Below are positions 54,845 to 63,640 of a stretch of 64,000 bases of DNA, piece after piece. The stretch is from Streptomyces spororaveus (lineage in GTDB: Bacteria; Actinomycetota; Actinomycetes; Streptomycetales; Streptomycetaceae), in NCBI RefSeq assembly GCF_016755875.1, contig NZ_BNED01000003.1, positions 186,001 to 250,000 on the forward strand, read 5' to 3'. Position 1 is the first letter of the stretch. Every line of letters begins with the position of its first letter. The notes below the pieces were generated by a model. The model did no database searches. It was not told the origin of the DNA and saw only the letters and a program-made list of their open reading frames with translations. The translations under genes were made by a program, and so were the position numbers.

Positions 54845-55851
54845 CGACCAGTGCCATCGAGGCAACCGGGCTGGGGAAAACGTTCCGGCGGCGCGGCGGA
54901 TGGGCCCTGCGTGACTGCACCTTTCAGCTGCCGGCGGGACGTGTCAGTGCGCTCGTGGGGCCCAACGGCGCGGGTAAGTCGACGCTGCTCGCCCTGGCGG
55001 CGGGGCTGATCGCGCCCAGCGAGGGTTCGGTCACGGTGCTCGGCGGGCACCCGGCCCACGCGCGGCCGCGGATCGGCTTCGTCTCCCAGGACAAGCCGCT
55101 GTACCCGCAGCTCACCGTCGCCGAGACGCTCCGCATGGGCGCCGATCTCAACCCCGACAGCTGGGACGCGGACACCGCGGAGCGGGTAGCGGCGGGCGGT
55201 GGCCTGGACCTCGGAGCCCGTGTCCGCTCACTGTCCGGCGGCCAGCGCACCCGCGTGGCGCTCGCCCTCGCCCTCGCCAAGCGGCCGGAACTGCTGCTGC
55301 TGGACGAGCCGGTGGCCGACCTCGACCCGCTGGCCCGGCACGAGCTGATGGGCACACTCATGGCCACGGCCGCGCGGTACGGCACCACCATCGTGATGTC
55401 CTCACACGTCATCGCCGAACTGGAGGATTCGTGCGACCACTTGCTGCTGATCGGCGACGGCCGGGTGCGTCTGGCGGGTGACATCGACGACTTGCTCGCC
55501 GTGCACTCCCTGATCACCGGGCCCGCACGGGAGGTCGCCACTGGCGCCGACTTCGACCTGGCCCCGCACACCACGGTGGAATCCCGTATCACCGGTCGCC
55601 AGGTCACTGCCCTCGTCCGCCCCGCAGGGCCGCTGCCCGCCGGCTGGCAGACGATCGACCTGTCCCTGGAGACGCTGCTCCTCGCCCACCTGCGCAATCC
55701 GGCGGCGCCCCCGCTCACGCTCGGCACCGCTTCCGCTTCCGCCTCCGCCTCCGATTCTGCTTCCGCTTCCGCTTCTGATTCCACTTCTGCCTCCCCCACG
55801 TCCCAGGAGGCGACTTCCGCCTCCGCCATGCCCCAGGAGGAGTCCGCATGA
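54841..55851 (+). CDS. ABC transporter ATP-binding protein
   Basis: This 336-residue ATPase has Walker A GPNGAGKST, the Q-loop region FVSQDKPLYPQLTVAE, signature LSGGQRTRVALALALA, Walker B LLLLDEPVADLDPLA and the switch His in SSHVIAEL. The C-terminal about 40 residues are a low-complexity Ser/Ala/Asp tail (SASASDSASASASDSTSAS). The gene overlaps its neighbours by four bases on both sides. It would drive a peptide, antibiotic or lipid exporter with the following permease. Confidence 0.92.
   Translation: MTTSAIEATGLGKTFRRRGGWALRDCTFQLPAGRVSALVGPNGAGKSTLLALAAGLIAPSEGSVTVLGGHPAHARPRIGFVSQDKPLYPQLTVAETLRMGADLNPDSWDADTAERVAAGGGLDLGARVRSLSGGQRTRVALALALAKRPELLLLDEPVADLDPLARHELMGTLMATAARYGTTIVMSSHVIAELEDSCDHLLLIGDGRVRLAGDIDDLLAVHSLITGPAREVATGADFDLAPHTTVESRITGRQVTALVRPAGPLPAGWQTIDLSLETLLLAHLRNPAAPPLTLGTASASASASDSASASASDSTSASPTSQEATSASAMPQEESA
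55727..55800 (+). repeat. Hexanucleotide-type repeats in an ABC ATPase tail
   Basis: Runs of GCTTCC, GCCTCC and GATTCT-type codons encode alternating Ser-Ala and Ser-Asp. The stretch is prone to slippage, so length could vary between strains. Confidence 0.6.
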
Positions 55852-56876
55852 CCGCCGTTGCCCCCACCGCTCCCGCGGCCACGCGGCATCCGTCCCCCGC
55901 GCCCCGTCTGACCCGGTGGCTGCTGCGCCTGCACCGGCCGGCGCTGTGCGTCTGGGTCGGCCTCGTGGTCCTCCTCTCGGCCGCGCTGCTGTGGCTGGGC
56001 GGCCCGCTCACCGACGCCTCCGCGGCGGCGTGGGAGCAGTACAACGCGTGCGCCGGGGCGTCGCAGTGCGCCTACGACCAGCCCGCGATCATCCGCTACA
56101 AGGAGGTCTACTCCGCCACCACCTTCGCCGTCGTCGCCCTCCCCTTCCTCGTAGCCGCCTGGGCCGGGGCCACGCTGACCAGCAGGGAAATGGAGACGGG
56201 CACCGCTCAGCTGACCTGGGCCCAGTCGGTTTCCCCCGTGCGCTGGCTCACCGCCAAACTCGCCCTGCCGGCCACCCTCGTCGTCGCAGGCACCGGAATG
56301 GTGGTCGCGCTGCACCACCTTGCCTGGTCGGCCGGGGAGGACCGCATAGACACCGCGAAGTCCTGGTCCGACTTCCCGACCTTCTACTCGGGCGGGCCGC
56401 TCACGGTCGCCCTGGCCCTCCTGGGCCTCGTCGTCGGAGTCCTGGTCGGTCTGCTCTGGCGCCGCTCCCTGCCCGCCCTCGGCACCTCCGTCGTCGCCAC
56501 GACCGGCGTGTTCGCCGTCGTCCACACGGCACTGCCCTACCTGTGGCCCAGCGTGACCCAGGTACGCGACCGGGCGCAGGGCGCTCCGTCAGGCACGGGA
56601 ATCGTCGTCGACGAGGGCATCCTCACCTCCACCGGCGCCCGACTGCCGGACCCCTACTGCGGCGGCGGCGTCTTCCCCGAATGCCGCGCCACGTACGACA
56701 AGCTCGACGCCGTCGGCTACTACCGCGACTTCCACCCCCTCGCCCACTACTGGCCCCTCCAGCTCGTGGCGACGGCCCTCACCTGCGCCATCGTCGCCGT
56801 ACTGGTCTTCGCCGCGTACCGCGTGCTGAAGAGCTCCACGGGCGGCACCCCGCGCGGCGCGAGCACCACCGGGTGA
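55848..56876 (+). CDS. ABC-2-type membrane permease
   Basis: This 342-residue protein has six predicted membrane helices (VWVGLVVLLSAALLWLGGPL, FAVVALPFLVAAWAGATLTS, LTVALALLGLVVGVLVGLLW, PLQLVATALTCAIVAVLVFA among them). The motif TSREMETGTAQLTWAQSVSP is that of YtrC/ABC-2 permeases in YtrA-regulated operons, where TR(E)xETGTxxLLxxQ is typical. Translation is coupled to the ATPase gene by an ATGA overlap. It would act as exporter or stress pump. Confidence 0.88.
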   Translation: MTAVAPTAPAATRHPSPAPRLTRWLLRLHRPALCVWVGLVVLLSAALLWLGGPLTDASAAAWEQYNACAGASQCAYDQPAIIRYKEVYSATTFAVVALPFLVAAWAGATLTSREMETGTAQLTWAQSVSPVRWLTAKLALPATLVVAGTGMVVALHHLAWSAGEDRIDTAKSWSDFPTFYSGGPLTVALALLGLVVGVLVGLLWRRSLPALGTSVVATTGVFAVVHTALPYLWPSVTQVRDRAQGAPSGTGIVVDEGILTSTGARLPDPYCGGGVFPECRATYDKLDAVGYYRDFHPLAHYWPLQLVATALTCAIVAVLVFAAYRVLKSSTGGTPRGASTTG

Positions 56877-57401
56877 GCGCCGCCCTGCGGCTCGTATGCA
56901 CTGCCGCGTGAGTGCCGTCGTGTGCGTGCCTGTCCACGCCGTCCCCGGCCGCCGTCGCGAACCGGCGGGCGGTACGAAGTCCAGCGGTGCCGCCACAGCC
57001 GTCGGCCTCTCACAGAACACCCCGCGCGCCGGCACGCAGTCGGGTTCACCGACCCGGACCCGGTGACGGGGCCGCGCCCCTGGGGACCGGCGCGATGACG
57101 GTCGCCGGAGCCCGCGCCGGAGCAGAAGCCTTACGTGCGGTGCGCGGCCTCCACACCAGGGAAGCGCGCACCGCCGTCACGGACCGGGCCACCGGAACCC
57201 GGCGCCCGGCCGTCACCGTCGTTGCCGCCGGACCCTGCCACGCCTCTCCAAGCCGTGAGGCGAACCCCTCCGGAAGCACTCCGGTACCGGCGGCACTCTC
57301 TCCCGTTTCCCTCTCACCCTCGCCCTCACCCTCACCCCGCCCTCACTTCGTCATGCCCTCTGCCCTCATGCCCTCACCTCTTCTCCAAAGGTTGATGCCT
57401 G
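56877..57401. other. Region without a supported gene
   Basis: One open frame (from an ATG at 57095) has low-quality sequence. It contains CCCTCACCCTC-type simple repeats at 57315-57375. No gene is claimed. Confidence 0.4.
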
Positions 57402-58846
57402 ATGTCGCAAGCTGCTCGGAAACAGGAGCCTCGGTCTCGGTCTCGGTCTCGCTCCGCAGCCAAGCCCATCGCCGACGGACGACGGTGGGACCGGCTGGTA
57501 CTGCTGGCGTGCGCGGTGTCGGCACTCGTGGTGGGGCTGGCGTCTCCCGACCACACCTCGCAGAAGGTGTGGGGCCTGGTCGGCGCGGCGGGATATGGCT
57601 GCGCGGCTCTGGTCGCGGCGCGGTCGTCCACGCCGTGGGCCCGCACTCCGGCCGTGGTCGCCGTCACCGGTGCGGCGGCCGTACCGCTGCTGTACCTGTC
57701 GGTGATCGGCAGGGCGCAGATGGAAGTGGGCGTCGTGGAACGGGCGGCCGAGCTGCTGTTCTCCACCGGAACTCCGTACAACCCCGCGCCGCACGCCGTA
57801 AGGGACTTCAATCCCTACCTTCCCGGCATGGCGCTCTTCGGGATACCGCACCTGCTGTTCGGTGACACCCCGTTCGCCGGCGCCCGCGTGTGGTTCCTCG
57901 TCGGGTTCCTCGCAGCCGTAGCGGGAGCCGTGCGGGTGCTGACCAGGGGCGGGGCCCTCGCTACGGGGCCGAGCGGCACCACGCGCGGCGCCTCCGCCGG
58001 GCTGACGGGCGCCCTGTGGCTGATCGCCTGTCCTGTCGTCGCTCTGCCCCTGAGCATCGGCGGCGTGGACCCGCCGGTCATCGGACTGCTCTGCCTGGCC
58101 CTGGCCTTCACACAGCGGGGTCATGCCGGGCGCGCGGGCCTGGTCGTGGGGGTGGCGCCGTTCTGAAGTGGACCGCCTGGCCGGCCATCCCGGTGATCGT
58201 CGCCGTACTAGCGGTACGGGGCGGGAGGCGCGCCGCGTTCAGGTGCGCGGCAGTGTCCACCGGCCTGGCCGCGCTGACCATCACCCCCGCGATGCTGGTC
58301 GACATCAGCGCCTTCTACCAGAACGTCGTCCTCTACCCGCTGGGCCTCGGCCCCACGGCGTCTTCCGCCCAGAGTCCCCTGCTCGGGTACCTGATCGTTC
58401 TGCTGCTTCCTCACGGCAAGGCGGTGACCACGGCGCTGATCGCGTTGAGCGCGGTGGGTGTGGGGGCATCGCTGCTGCTCCGCCCGCCGCGCAGCACCGT
58501 CGCCGCCGCCGACCGGCTGGCCCTGGGGCTGCTTCTGGCGATAGCGCTGTCCCCGGCCACCCGCATCGGCTACGCCGTCTACCCCATCGTCCTGATTGCC
58601 TGGCCCCGCTTCACCGCCCGTCTGTCGGCCGACCGCCCCGCCACGCCCCATCCCGCGGGCGAACCGCCGTACCACCAACGGACCGTGGCAAGCCGCCTGT
58701 GCACCGCCAGCCCCGCCACGGCCGGCCTCCTGTCCCCGCACCGCTCCCCGGCCGGCCGCGATGCCCGCCGCCGACCGCACCGGGAGCACCACGAAACCGG
58801 CGCGCGCCACTCGGTGGGCGCAGACGATTCCCGCCGAGCCGGTTGA
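57402..58846 (+). pseudogene. Frameshifted multi-pass membrane protein, GT87/DUF2029-like
   Basis: The first frame begins at an ATG at 57402 with an Arg/Ser-rich start (RSRSRSRS) and helices such as RLVLLACAVSALVVGLAS and ALWLIACPVVALPLSIGGVD, ending at 58166 after GLVVGVAPF. In the -1 frame the protein resumes LKWTAWPAIPVIVAVLAVRG and goes on through LTITPAMLVDISAFYQNVVL and LALGLLLAIALSPATRIGYA. The whole resembles polyprenol-phosphate-mannose-dependent mannosyltransferases of GT87. One missing base near 58160, beside a run of G, explains the break. It is either a pseudogene or a base-calling error. Confidence 0.65.
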
Positions 58847-59123
58847 TCTCGTCACCGCAGACCCCTTCGGCAAGGAGCCGGCCACCGAAGGCGCCCGCCG
58901 CACCGCCTGCGCCGCCTTCCGGCCGAGCAGCCGACGGGCTGGGCGGCTGGTGAAGTCCTTCGCGGCCCTTTGAAGCGACTGGTCTCGAGAAGTGAGACCC
59001 CCTAGCGCAGCAAGTCTGCTCCCCGTGCCTGGGGATGACCCGTCCACGTGGCCCGCCGGACCGGCACGGCCGCCCTCTGGGAGTCGCTCCCCAGCCAGGC
59101 CCCGCACCGGCCCGACCCGCCGG

Positions 59124-59696
59124 TCAGGGGGCGTCGACGAGTACCCGGCCGTCGGTCGGCGCGGTTGCCGCGAGCCCGTTCGCGTACGCGTTCTGCACGC
59201 GGGACCGCTCCGTCGCGTTGGGCACGGCGTTGACGCAGGCCGTCCCGGCGCTGGACCCGGACATCAGCTGGGAACACGGCCCCGGCTTGGTGTCCGGGAG
59301 GCCCAGACTGTGGCCCAGCTCGTGCGCAGCGATGCGCGTCTTGTCGTACCCCTGGCTCACGGCCTGCGCGCCGAGTTCGACTCGGACCTGTCGCCCCGGA
59401 CGGACCGGGCCGAGGGTGGCCTGCGGCCAGCCGGTGGTGGCCACGATGACGATCTCGGCCCGGGCGCCGGGCGCGGCCTCCACCAGCCGTACGTTACTGA
59501 CGTTCGTGTTCCAGGAAGCGACCCCGGCCGCGATGGCCGCTTCCCAGCCACCGGCCTGACTGTCGTCGTAACGGAGTGTCACTACCGCTGCGGTAGCGCC
59601 CGGTACGGGCTCGGGTGCCGCGGCCGCGGTGGTAGCCGCCGCGAGGACCAGCGCGGCGGCGGAGGTTCCTGCTTTCAGCCAGGTGCCCAGAGACAT
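59124..59696 (-). CDS. Snapalysin-family (M7) secreted metalloprotease
   Basis: This 190-residue secreted protein starts at the ATG at 59696. The signal peptide ends near residue 27 (AAAAP). Zinc ligands are His125, His129 and Asp135 in HELGHSLGLPD, with Glu126 as catalyst; an Asp as third ligand is diagnostic of snapalysin. The segment NAVPNATERSRVQNAYANGL is typical too. It is the small neutral protease of Streptomyces. Snapalysin genes are often divergent from a LysR activator, but none is adjacent here. Confidence 0.93.
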   Translation of the reverse strand: MSLGTWLKAGTSAAALVLAAATTAAAAPEPVPGATAAVVTLRYDDSQAGGWEAAIAAGVASWNTNVSNVRLVEAAPGARAEIVIVATTGWPQATLGPVRPGRQVRVELGAQAVSQGYDKTRIAAHELGHSLGLPDTKPGPCSQLMSGSSAGTACVNAVPNATERSRVQNAYANGLAATAPTDGRVLVDAP

Positions 59697-60337
59697 GGTC
59701 GTCTTCCTTCACGCGTGGGGGGGGACCGGCCCCTCGGCGGAGCCGGGGCACCGGAGACGCCGCCACCGCCCGCCTGTGGTCCGCGAGTTCGGACAGCCGC
59801 CCCTCCGGAGCCCTAAGAAAATAGCCCCGCACCCCACCAACCCGTCATGCACCTGCCAGCCAATTCCCGCAGGCGCTCCAGCCGATGCCCGGTCAGCGGG
59901 CGGCACCATCCAAGGGGGCGCTGGGCGCCGACCACCCCGACACGCTGACCTCCCGCAGCAACCTCGCAGTCGCCTACCAGGCGGTGGGTGATCTGGGCCG
60001 GCCGGGGGTCTTTGTTCACGGGTCATGACTCTGGCTCAAGTACTGGAGTCCCAATCGGCGGGTCGGCGAGCCGTTCAACGCGGACCGCCGACCCGGCACT
60101 TCCCCCGGCTCGACGGCGGCGATGCGCCGATCGGACCCGCCGCGCCACGGAAGGCTCCCACTTCACGCCCTCCGATGAGCGGTACCTGCGGTTCGACGTC
60201 GCCGCACAGGACGCCAACTCGGCGCACTGCGGGCACGATCACGGGCCTTCGGGGAGCCCGCGGTAGCGCATGCCCCCGCGCCCGGCAGTGTCCTCGCCCC
60301 CGGGAAGGGAAAGGGGCCCGGCCGATCGCCGCCGTTC
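59697..60337. other. Region without an intact gene
   Basis: Apart from a TPR fragment at 59915-60028 and a short proline-rich frame, nothing is recognised in these 640 bases. Confidence 0.4.
59915..60028 (+). pseudogene. Fragment of a TPR array
   Basis: The frame reads ALGADHPDTLTSRSNLAVAY then QAVGDLGR and stops at 60028. It corresponds to the same 42-residue TPR unit as in the NB-ARC gene at 39221 (ALGTDHPxTLxSRNNLAVAL). No N-terminal part is present. It is a relic of a second NB-ARC/TPR gene or a repeat copied by recombination. Confidence 0.55.
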
Positions 60338-60916
60338 TCACCAAGGGCTCCGCACCCTGACGCCGAGGGCCCGGACGCGCTCCTGGGCCTGCGGGTCGAG
60401 CTTCAGCAGCAGGTCCTCGCCAACGACTCCGTCGCGCCGCCAGATGGTGCAGAGGGTCTCCAGACCCGCTTCGGCGACCTCCGGCTCCGCGTCGGCCGAG
60501 GCCTGCACCAGGGCTTCGACGACCGGCCTGCCCTGCAGTCCCGCGACCGCCCGTGCCCTCCGGGCCCGCTGCTCCGCGGGGACTGCCGGCTCGGCGAGCG
60601 AGCGCAGCACGTCCGCCGTGTCGCGGGCATCCTGGCAGGACAACACCCACACCAGGTACACGATTTGCGTGCCGAGCACGATCAGGTACTGCAGTGGCAC
60701 GAGCAGGGCCACCGGCAGCAGCAGGACCAGGGGCAGCACGATCAGCCAGCCGCCCCGGATCCGCGAGGGACCGCCGGTCGGCGGCTCGAACCGCCGACCG
60801 GCCAGCAGGACGAGTACGAACATGGTCACGACCGTCAGGAGCGGCACCACGATCAACCCCGCGCCCAGCCCCGCGCCGAACGACGCCCAGAAGGGGTCGT
60901 CGCCCAGCACGGGCAA
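60338..60916 (-). CDS. Membrane protein of unknown function
   Basis: This 192-residue protein is read from a TTG at 60916, or a GTG at 60910, with GGAGGG just upstream. Two to three membrane helices occupy the first 105 residues (AGLGAGLIVVPLLTVVTMFV, LIVLPLVLLLPVALLVPLQY). The soluble C-terminus (RARRARAVAGLQGRPVVEAL, DAEPEVAEAGLETLCTIWRR) looks like HEAT-type helices. No known family. It is isolated. Confidence 0.65.
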   Translation of the reverse strand: MPVLGDDPFWASFGAGLGAGLIVVPLLTVVTMFVLVLLAGRRFEPPTGGPSRIRGGWLIVLPLVLLLPVALLVPLQYLIVLGTQIVYLVWVLSCQDARDTADVLRSLAEPAVPAEQRARRARAVAGLQGRPVVEALVQASADAEPEVAEAGLETLCTIWRRDGVVGEDLLLKLDPQAQERVRALGVRVRSPW

Positions 60917-60942
60917 ACTTCCCTCCTTCCAAAGAGCATGAC

Positions 60943-61206
60943 GTGGCCTACCACGAGCGATCCCTCGGCGTTCTGGAGCAGCGGTTCGGTCTCTCGTTGC
61001 CGCGCGCCGTCCTGGGCGAGGCCCGCCTGCCTGCCTATGCAGTCCGCGGCACCCCCGCCATGCGCACCGGACCAGAGCCCTACCACCAGCAGATCAAGGC
61101 ATGGGCTGTCACTCTCGGCCTCACCTGGAACGACGCAGGCGGTCGCGCCCCGCGACATATTGGGCATGGGGCGTTCGGGACACGGCTCGGACTCTTTCGG
61201 CCATAG
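60943..61206 (+). CDS. Possible small protein or gene fragment
   Basis: The frame from a GTG at 60943 reads AYHERSLGVLEQRFGLSLPR and AYAVRGTPAMRTGPEPYHQQ then IKAWAVTLGLTWNDAGGRAP, which looks protein-like. The last 20 codons are of lower quality, and the family is not recognised. It could be a remnant. Confidence 0.32.
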   Translation: MAYHERSLGVLEQRFGLSLPRAVLGEARLPAYAVRGTPAMRTGPEPYHQQIKAWAVTLGLTWNDAGGRAPRHIGHGAFGTRLGLFRP

Positions 61207-61317
61207 TCGAAACCGACATGCCGCACTCCCCTCCCGCGGCGGCGACGCTTCTGCTGAGCCACGCCGCATTGCGATGGGTTGAGTGGATTCCCTACCGGTG
61301 AAACAGCGTCATCGGCG

Positions 61318-62208
61318 TCAGCGGGAAGCCTTACGGCGCCGGAGGAAGGCATAGCCGACGGCGCCTGATGCAGTCAGGGCCGCGGCGGCGCCGAGCAGCC
61401 AGGGAGCCGACCGCCGGACCGCGCTCGCCTGCGGTGTGACCACGGGGTCCTGGCAGCCCGGTGCGGCGGTGTCGACCACCCTGTAGCGGGCCCAGATCTT
61501 CGCCGACTTGCCCCGCTCATTCCAGCGCACGGCGTAGAGCCCGGGCTGTGCGTCGCACCGGATCTGAACGACGGCCGATACCAGTTTCGCACCGTGCATC
61601 ACCACTGACCGCGTGAAGGCGGGGGATGACAGAGTGACCTCCCCGTCGCTTGCCATCGCGACGCCGTCCGAGGCCGTCATCCGCTCCCCGGCCCGCACCG
61701 TACGTACGTCCCACGGTGTCGCCGGCCATCCCGAGTCCTCGGGCCAGCGCTCTTCCTGGGACACCGGCGGCAGTTCCGCCACCCGCCGTTCGCACGCCTC
61801 CCGTTCCGCCGCTTCAACCGGTGCCACCCGCACACTCCCCCACAACCGGTCGATCTTGGACACGTTCTCGTCGCCGACGGGCGAGCCGAACCGCACCTCG
61901 TAGGAACCGGGAGCGGCCGTGCAGGACACCGTCACGACTGCCGTGAGGAGCCGATCGTCCATGCGCAGGATGCCGTCCGACACGAAGGCGGGCGAGACCA
62001 CCCGGACACCGTTACTGGCGTCCCCGGAGACCCCTGCGTCGGTCGAAATGCTGATCCGCTCCCCCAGCGTCACAGGCAGCTCCGCACCGCTGGGCATGGG
62101 CCGGGGCGGATCCGCAGTGGGCGCCGCTAAGGCACCACCGCCTGACGCCGCGGACAGCAGCAGCGCCAGCGAAATGGCCACACCAGCCCTCATCCAATTC
62201 ACGCTCAT
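61318..62208 (-). CDS. Cell-surface protein with a C-terminal membrane anchor
   Basis: This 296-residue protein starts at the ATG at 62208 with AAAAGGG in front; a second ATG five codons upstream lacks such a site. The signal peptide is RAGVAISLALLLSAASGGGA. Two similar extracellular halves follow: SISTDAGVSGDASNGVRVVS ... TAAPGSYEVRFGS and TASDGVAMASDGEVTLSSPA ... DAQPGLYAVRWNE, each with Cys and a beta-sandwich look. The end has a membrane helix (APWLLGAAAALTASGAVGYA) and RRRKASR. It is an internally duplicated sortase-independent surface protein; the role is unknown. Confidence 0.78.
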   Translation of the reverse strand: MSVNWMRAGVAISLALLLSAASGGGALAAPTADPPRPMPSGAELPVTLGERISISTDAGVSGDASNGVRVVSPAFVSDGILRMDDRLLTAVVTVSCTAAPGSYEVRFGSPVGDENVSKIDRLWGSVRVAPVEAAEREACERRVAELPPVSQEERWPEDSGWPATPWDVRTVRAGERMTASDGVAMASDGEVTLSSPAFTRSVVMHGAKLVSAVVQIRCDAQPGLYAVRWNERGKSAKIWARYRVVDTAAPGCQDPVVTPQASAVRRSAPWLLGAAAALTASGAVGYAFLRRRKASR

Positions 62209-62344
62209 TTGAACCCTTTTCATTTCCGTTGACGATCTTTCAAGCCGCTGCACAGTCTGCCCCCTCGCCAAACTGACGGACTATCACGCTCGTTTTCAGC
62301 GTTATCACCTCGCTCAGGAAGTAAGTTCTCTGAGATCCGATTGG

Positions 62345-62821
62345 TTGACCACACTCGCTCTCAGCATCACGACGGTCGTGCTCGCCAGCCCTGCCGCTAT
62401 GGCCTCGGGCACCCCGACCCCGACCTCTTCGATGCTGCTCTCCCCTTCCGCTTCGCCCTCCTTACCCCGGCCCCCAACGGCATCTCCACCGCGGACCACG
62501 CGATATCCCCGGCGTCGCCCTCCCGAGCCACTCCTCCGCCGGCTTCCCCCCTTCCCCCGCTGACTCCGCCGAAGAGAGGTGTGGTCGGAGCGTTCTTCTT
62601 CGACGGTCAGGCCCTGAACGGCAAGAGCACGTACTGCTCGGGGAGCGTCGTATGTTTCTGTCTCGAAGGGCTCTGTCACCGTGTGGCCTTATGAGGACGG
62701 CGACCCGCGCAAGCTCGTTCTTGACTACGCGGTTGTCGATGCGAGCAGTATTCGGCTGGAGTCCGGATATCAGAGGCCCCGTGGCCAGCATTGGTCGGCT
62801 GCCGGCCCAACAATCGACTGA
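62345..62821 (+). pseudogene. Secreted-protein gene with two compensating frameshifts
   Basis: A signal peptide frame starts at a TTG at 62345 (TLALSITTVVLASPAAMASG). After about 62470 the coding frame seems to move -1 (DHAISPASPS, RGVVGAFFFDGQALNGKSTY), then back +1 near 62640 (SYVSVSKGSVTVWPYEDGDP, LVLDYAVVDASSIRLESGYQ) to a TGA at 62819. The net shift is zero. It is either a decayed gene or two base errors. Confidence 0.42.
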
Positions 62822-62843
62822 CGATGGCTGGCCTGCCCCTGTG

Positions 62844-63090
62844 TCATCCCGTCAAGGCCAGGTTGTGCATGCGGGCAATGCCGAGCATGGCGTGGTGGAC
62901 TCCGTCGCCTTTGAGTCGGCAGTCACGGAGGATTTCCAGGTCTCCATGCGGGCGACGACGTGCTCGACGGGGGCGCGAACCTGTTTGTGGGAGCGATTGC
63001 GTTCCCCCTTACAGGCCGCGAGTTCGGTCTGGCCGCACTCACGGCGGTGAGGCACGTGTCCCGTGCCCGGATAGCAGACGCTCCAAGGAG
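62844..63090 (-). mobile_element. C-terminal remnant of an IS5-type transposase
   Basis: On the minus strand the final frame reads LEILRDCRLKGDGVHHAMLG then IARMHNLALTG and stops at 62844, a typical C-terminus of DDE transposases of the DUF4096/IS5-like type. An upstream part, NRSHKQVRAPVEHVVARMET, is in another frame. The catalytic N-terminal domain is missing. Confidence 0.6.
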
Positions 63091-63095
63091 GCAGG

Positions 63096-63623
63096 TCAGT
63101 CGTCCTCATCGTCTGCGGGTTCAGGTTCGCGGACGTACCAGAGGTCGAGGGTGTACTGCTCAGGTTGCGGGTTGTCGTGCCACAGCCGCTGGATCCGTGC
63201 TGCGCTCCAGTCGTCTTCGACCTGGCGGAGCGCGTGCTCGTAGTATTCGGCAGCGGCGATCCGGCCGGCCCATGAAGCGTGTCCCTCGTAGACGCCCGGC
63301 CTCGGGAGGGACATCTCCGCCGCAGGTCCGAAGGTGAACTGGCCGATCACCAGGATCCCGGTTCCCGACTCCAGGCTGACGGCCGTAAAGCCCTCTGCCT
63401 CACCGGGCGGAGGCTGCGGTTCGTCCCACACCCGTACGGATACTGCCACCTCCAGGTCGGACTGCAGGCTGAACAAGTAGAGGTGATAGCCGTTGCCGCC
63501 GACAACGTTGCGCTCCGCTGCGGCGATGGCCGTGCTGTCGGTCAGGTAGGCGTCCGAGTCGTAGACCTCGACCAGGCGATGGGACGGGCGGGCGAGGGTC
63601 GTGCCCTGCATGAGCAGCGTCAT
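63096..63623 (-). CDS. Hypothetical cytosolic protein
   Basis: This 175-residue acidic protein starts at the ATG at 63623. It contains VEVYDSDAYLTDSTAIAAAE, GYHLYLFSLQSDLEVAVSVR, PGVYEGHASWAGRIAAAEYY and HDNPQPEQYTLDLWYVREPE. Codon use is good. No family is recognised; the length and acidity fit small Streptomyces orphan proteins. It ends in an acidic DDEDD tail. Confidence 0.72.
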   Translation of the reverse strand: MTLLMQGTTLARPSHRLVEVYDSDAYLTDSTAIAAAERNVVGGNGYHLYLFSLQSDLEVAVSVRVWDEPQPPPGEAEGFTAVSLESGTGILVIGQFTFGPAAEMSLPRPGVYEGHASWAGRIAAAEYYEHALRQVEDDWSAARIQRLWHDNPQPEQYTLDLWYVREPEPADDEDD

Positions 63624-63640
63624 GATTCAGGGCCTGCTAG

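Noticed and set aside
57095..57400. Possible secreted Pro/Ser-rich protein before the GT87-like gene
   Set aside because: It lacks a signal peptide and its end is built from simple CCCTCA repeats.
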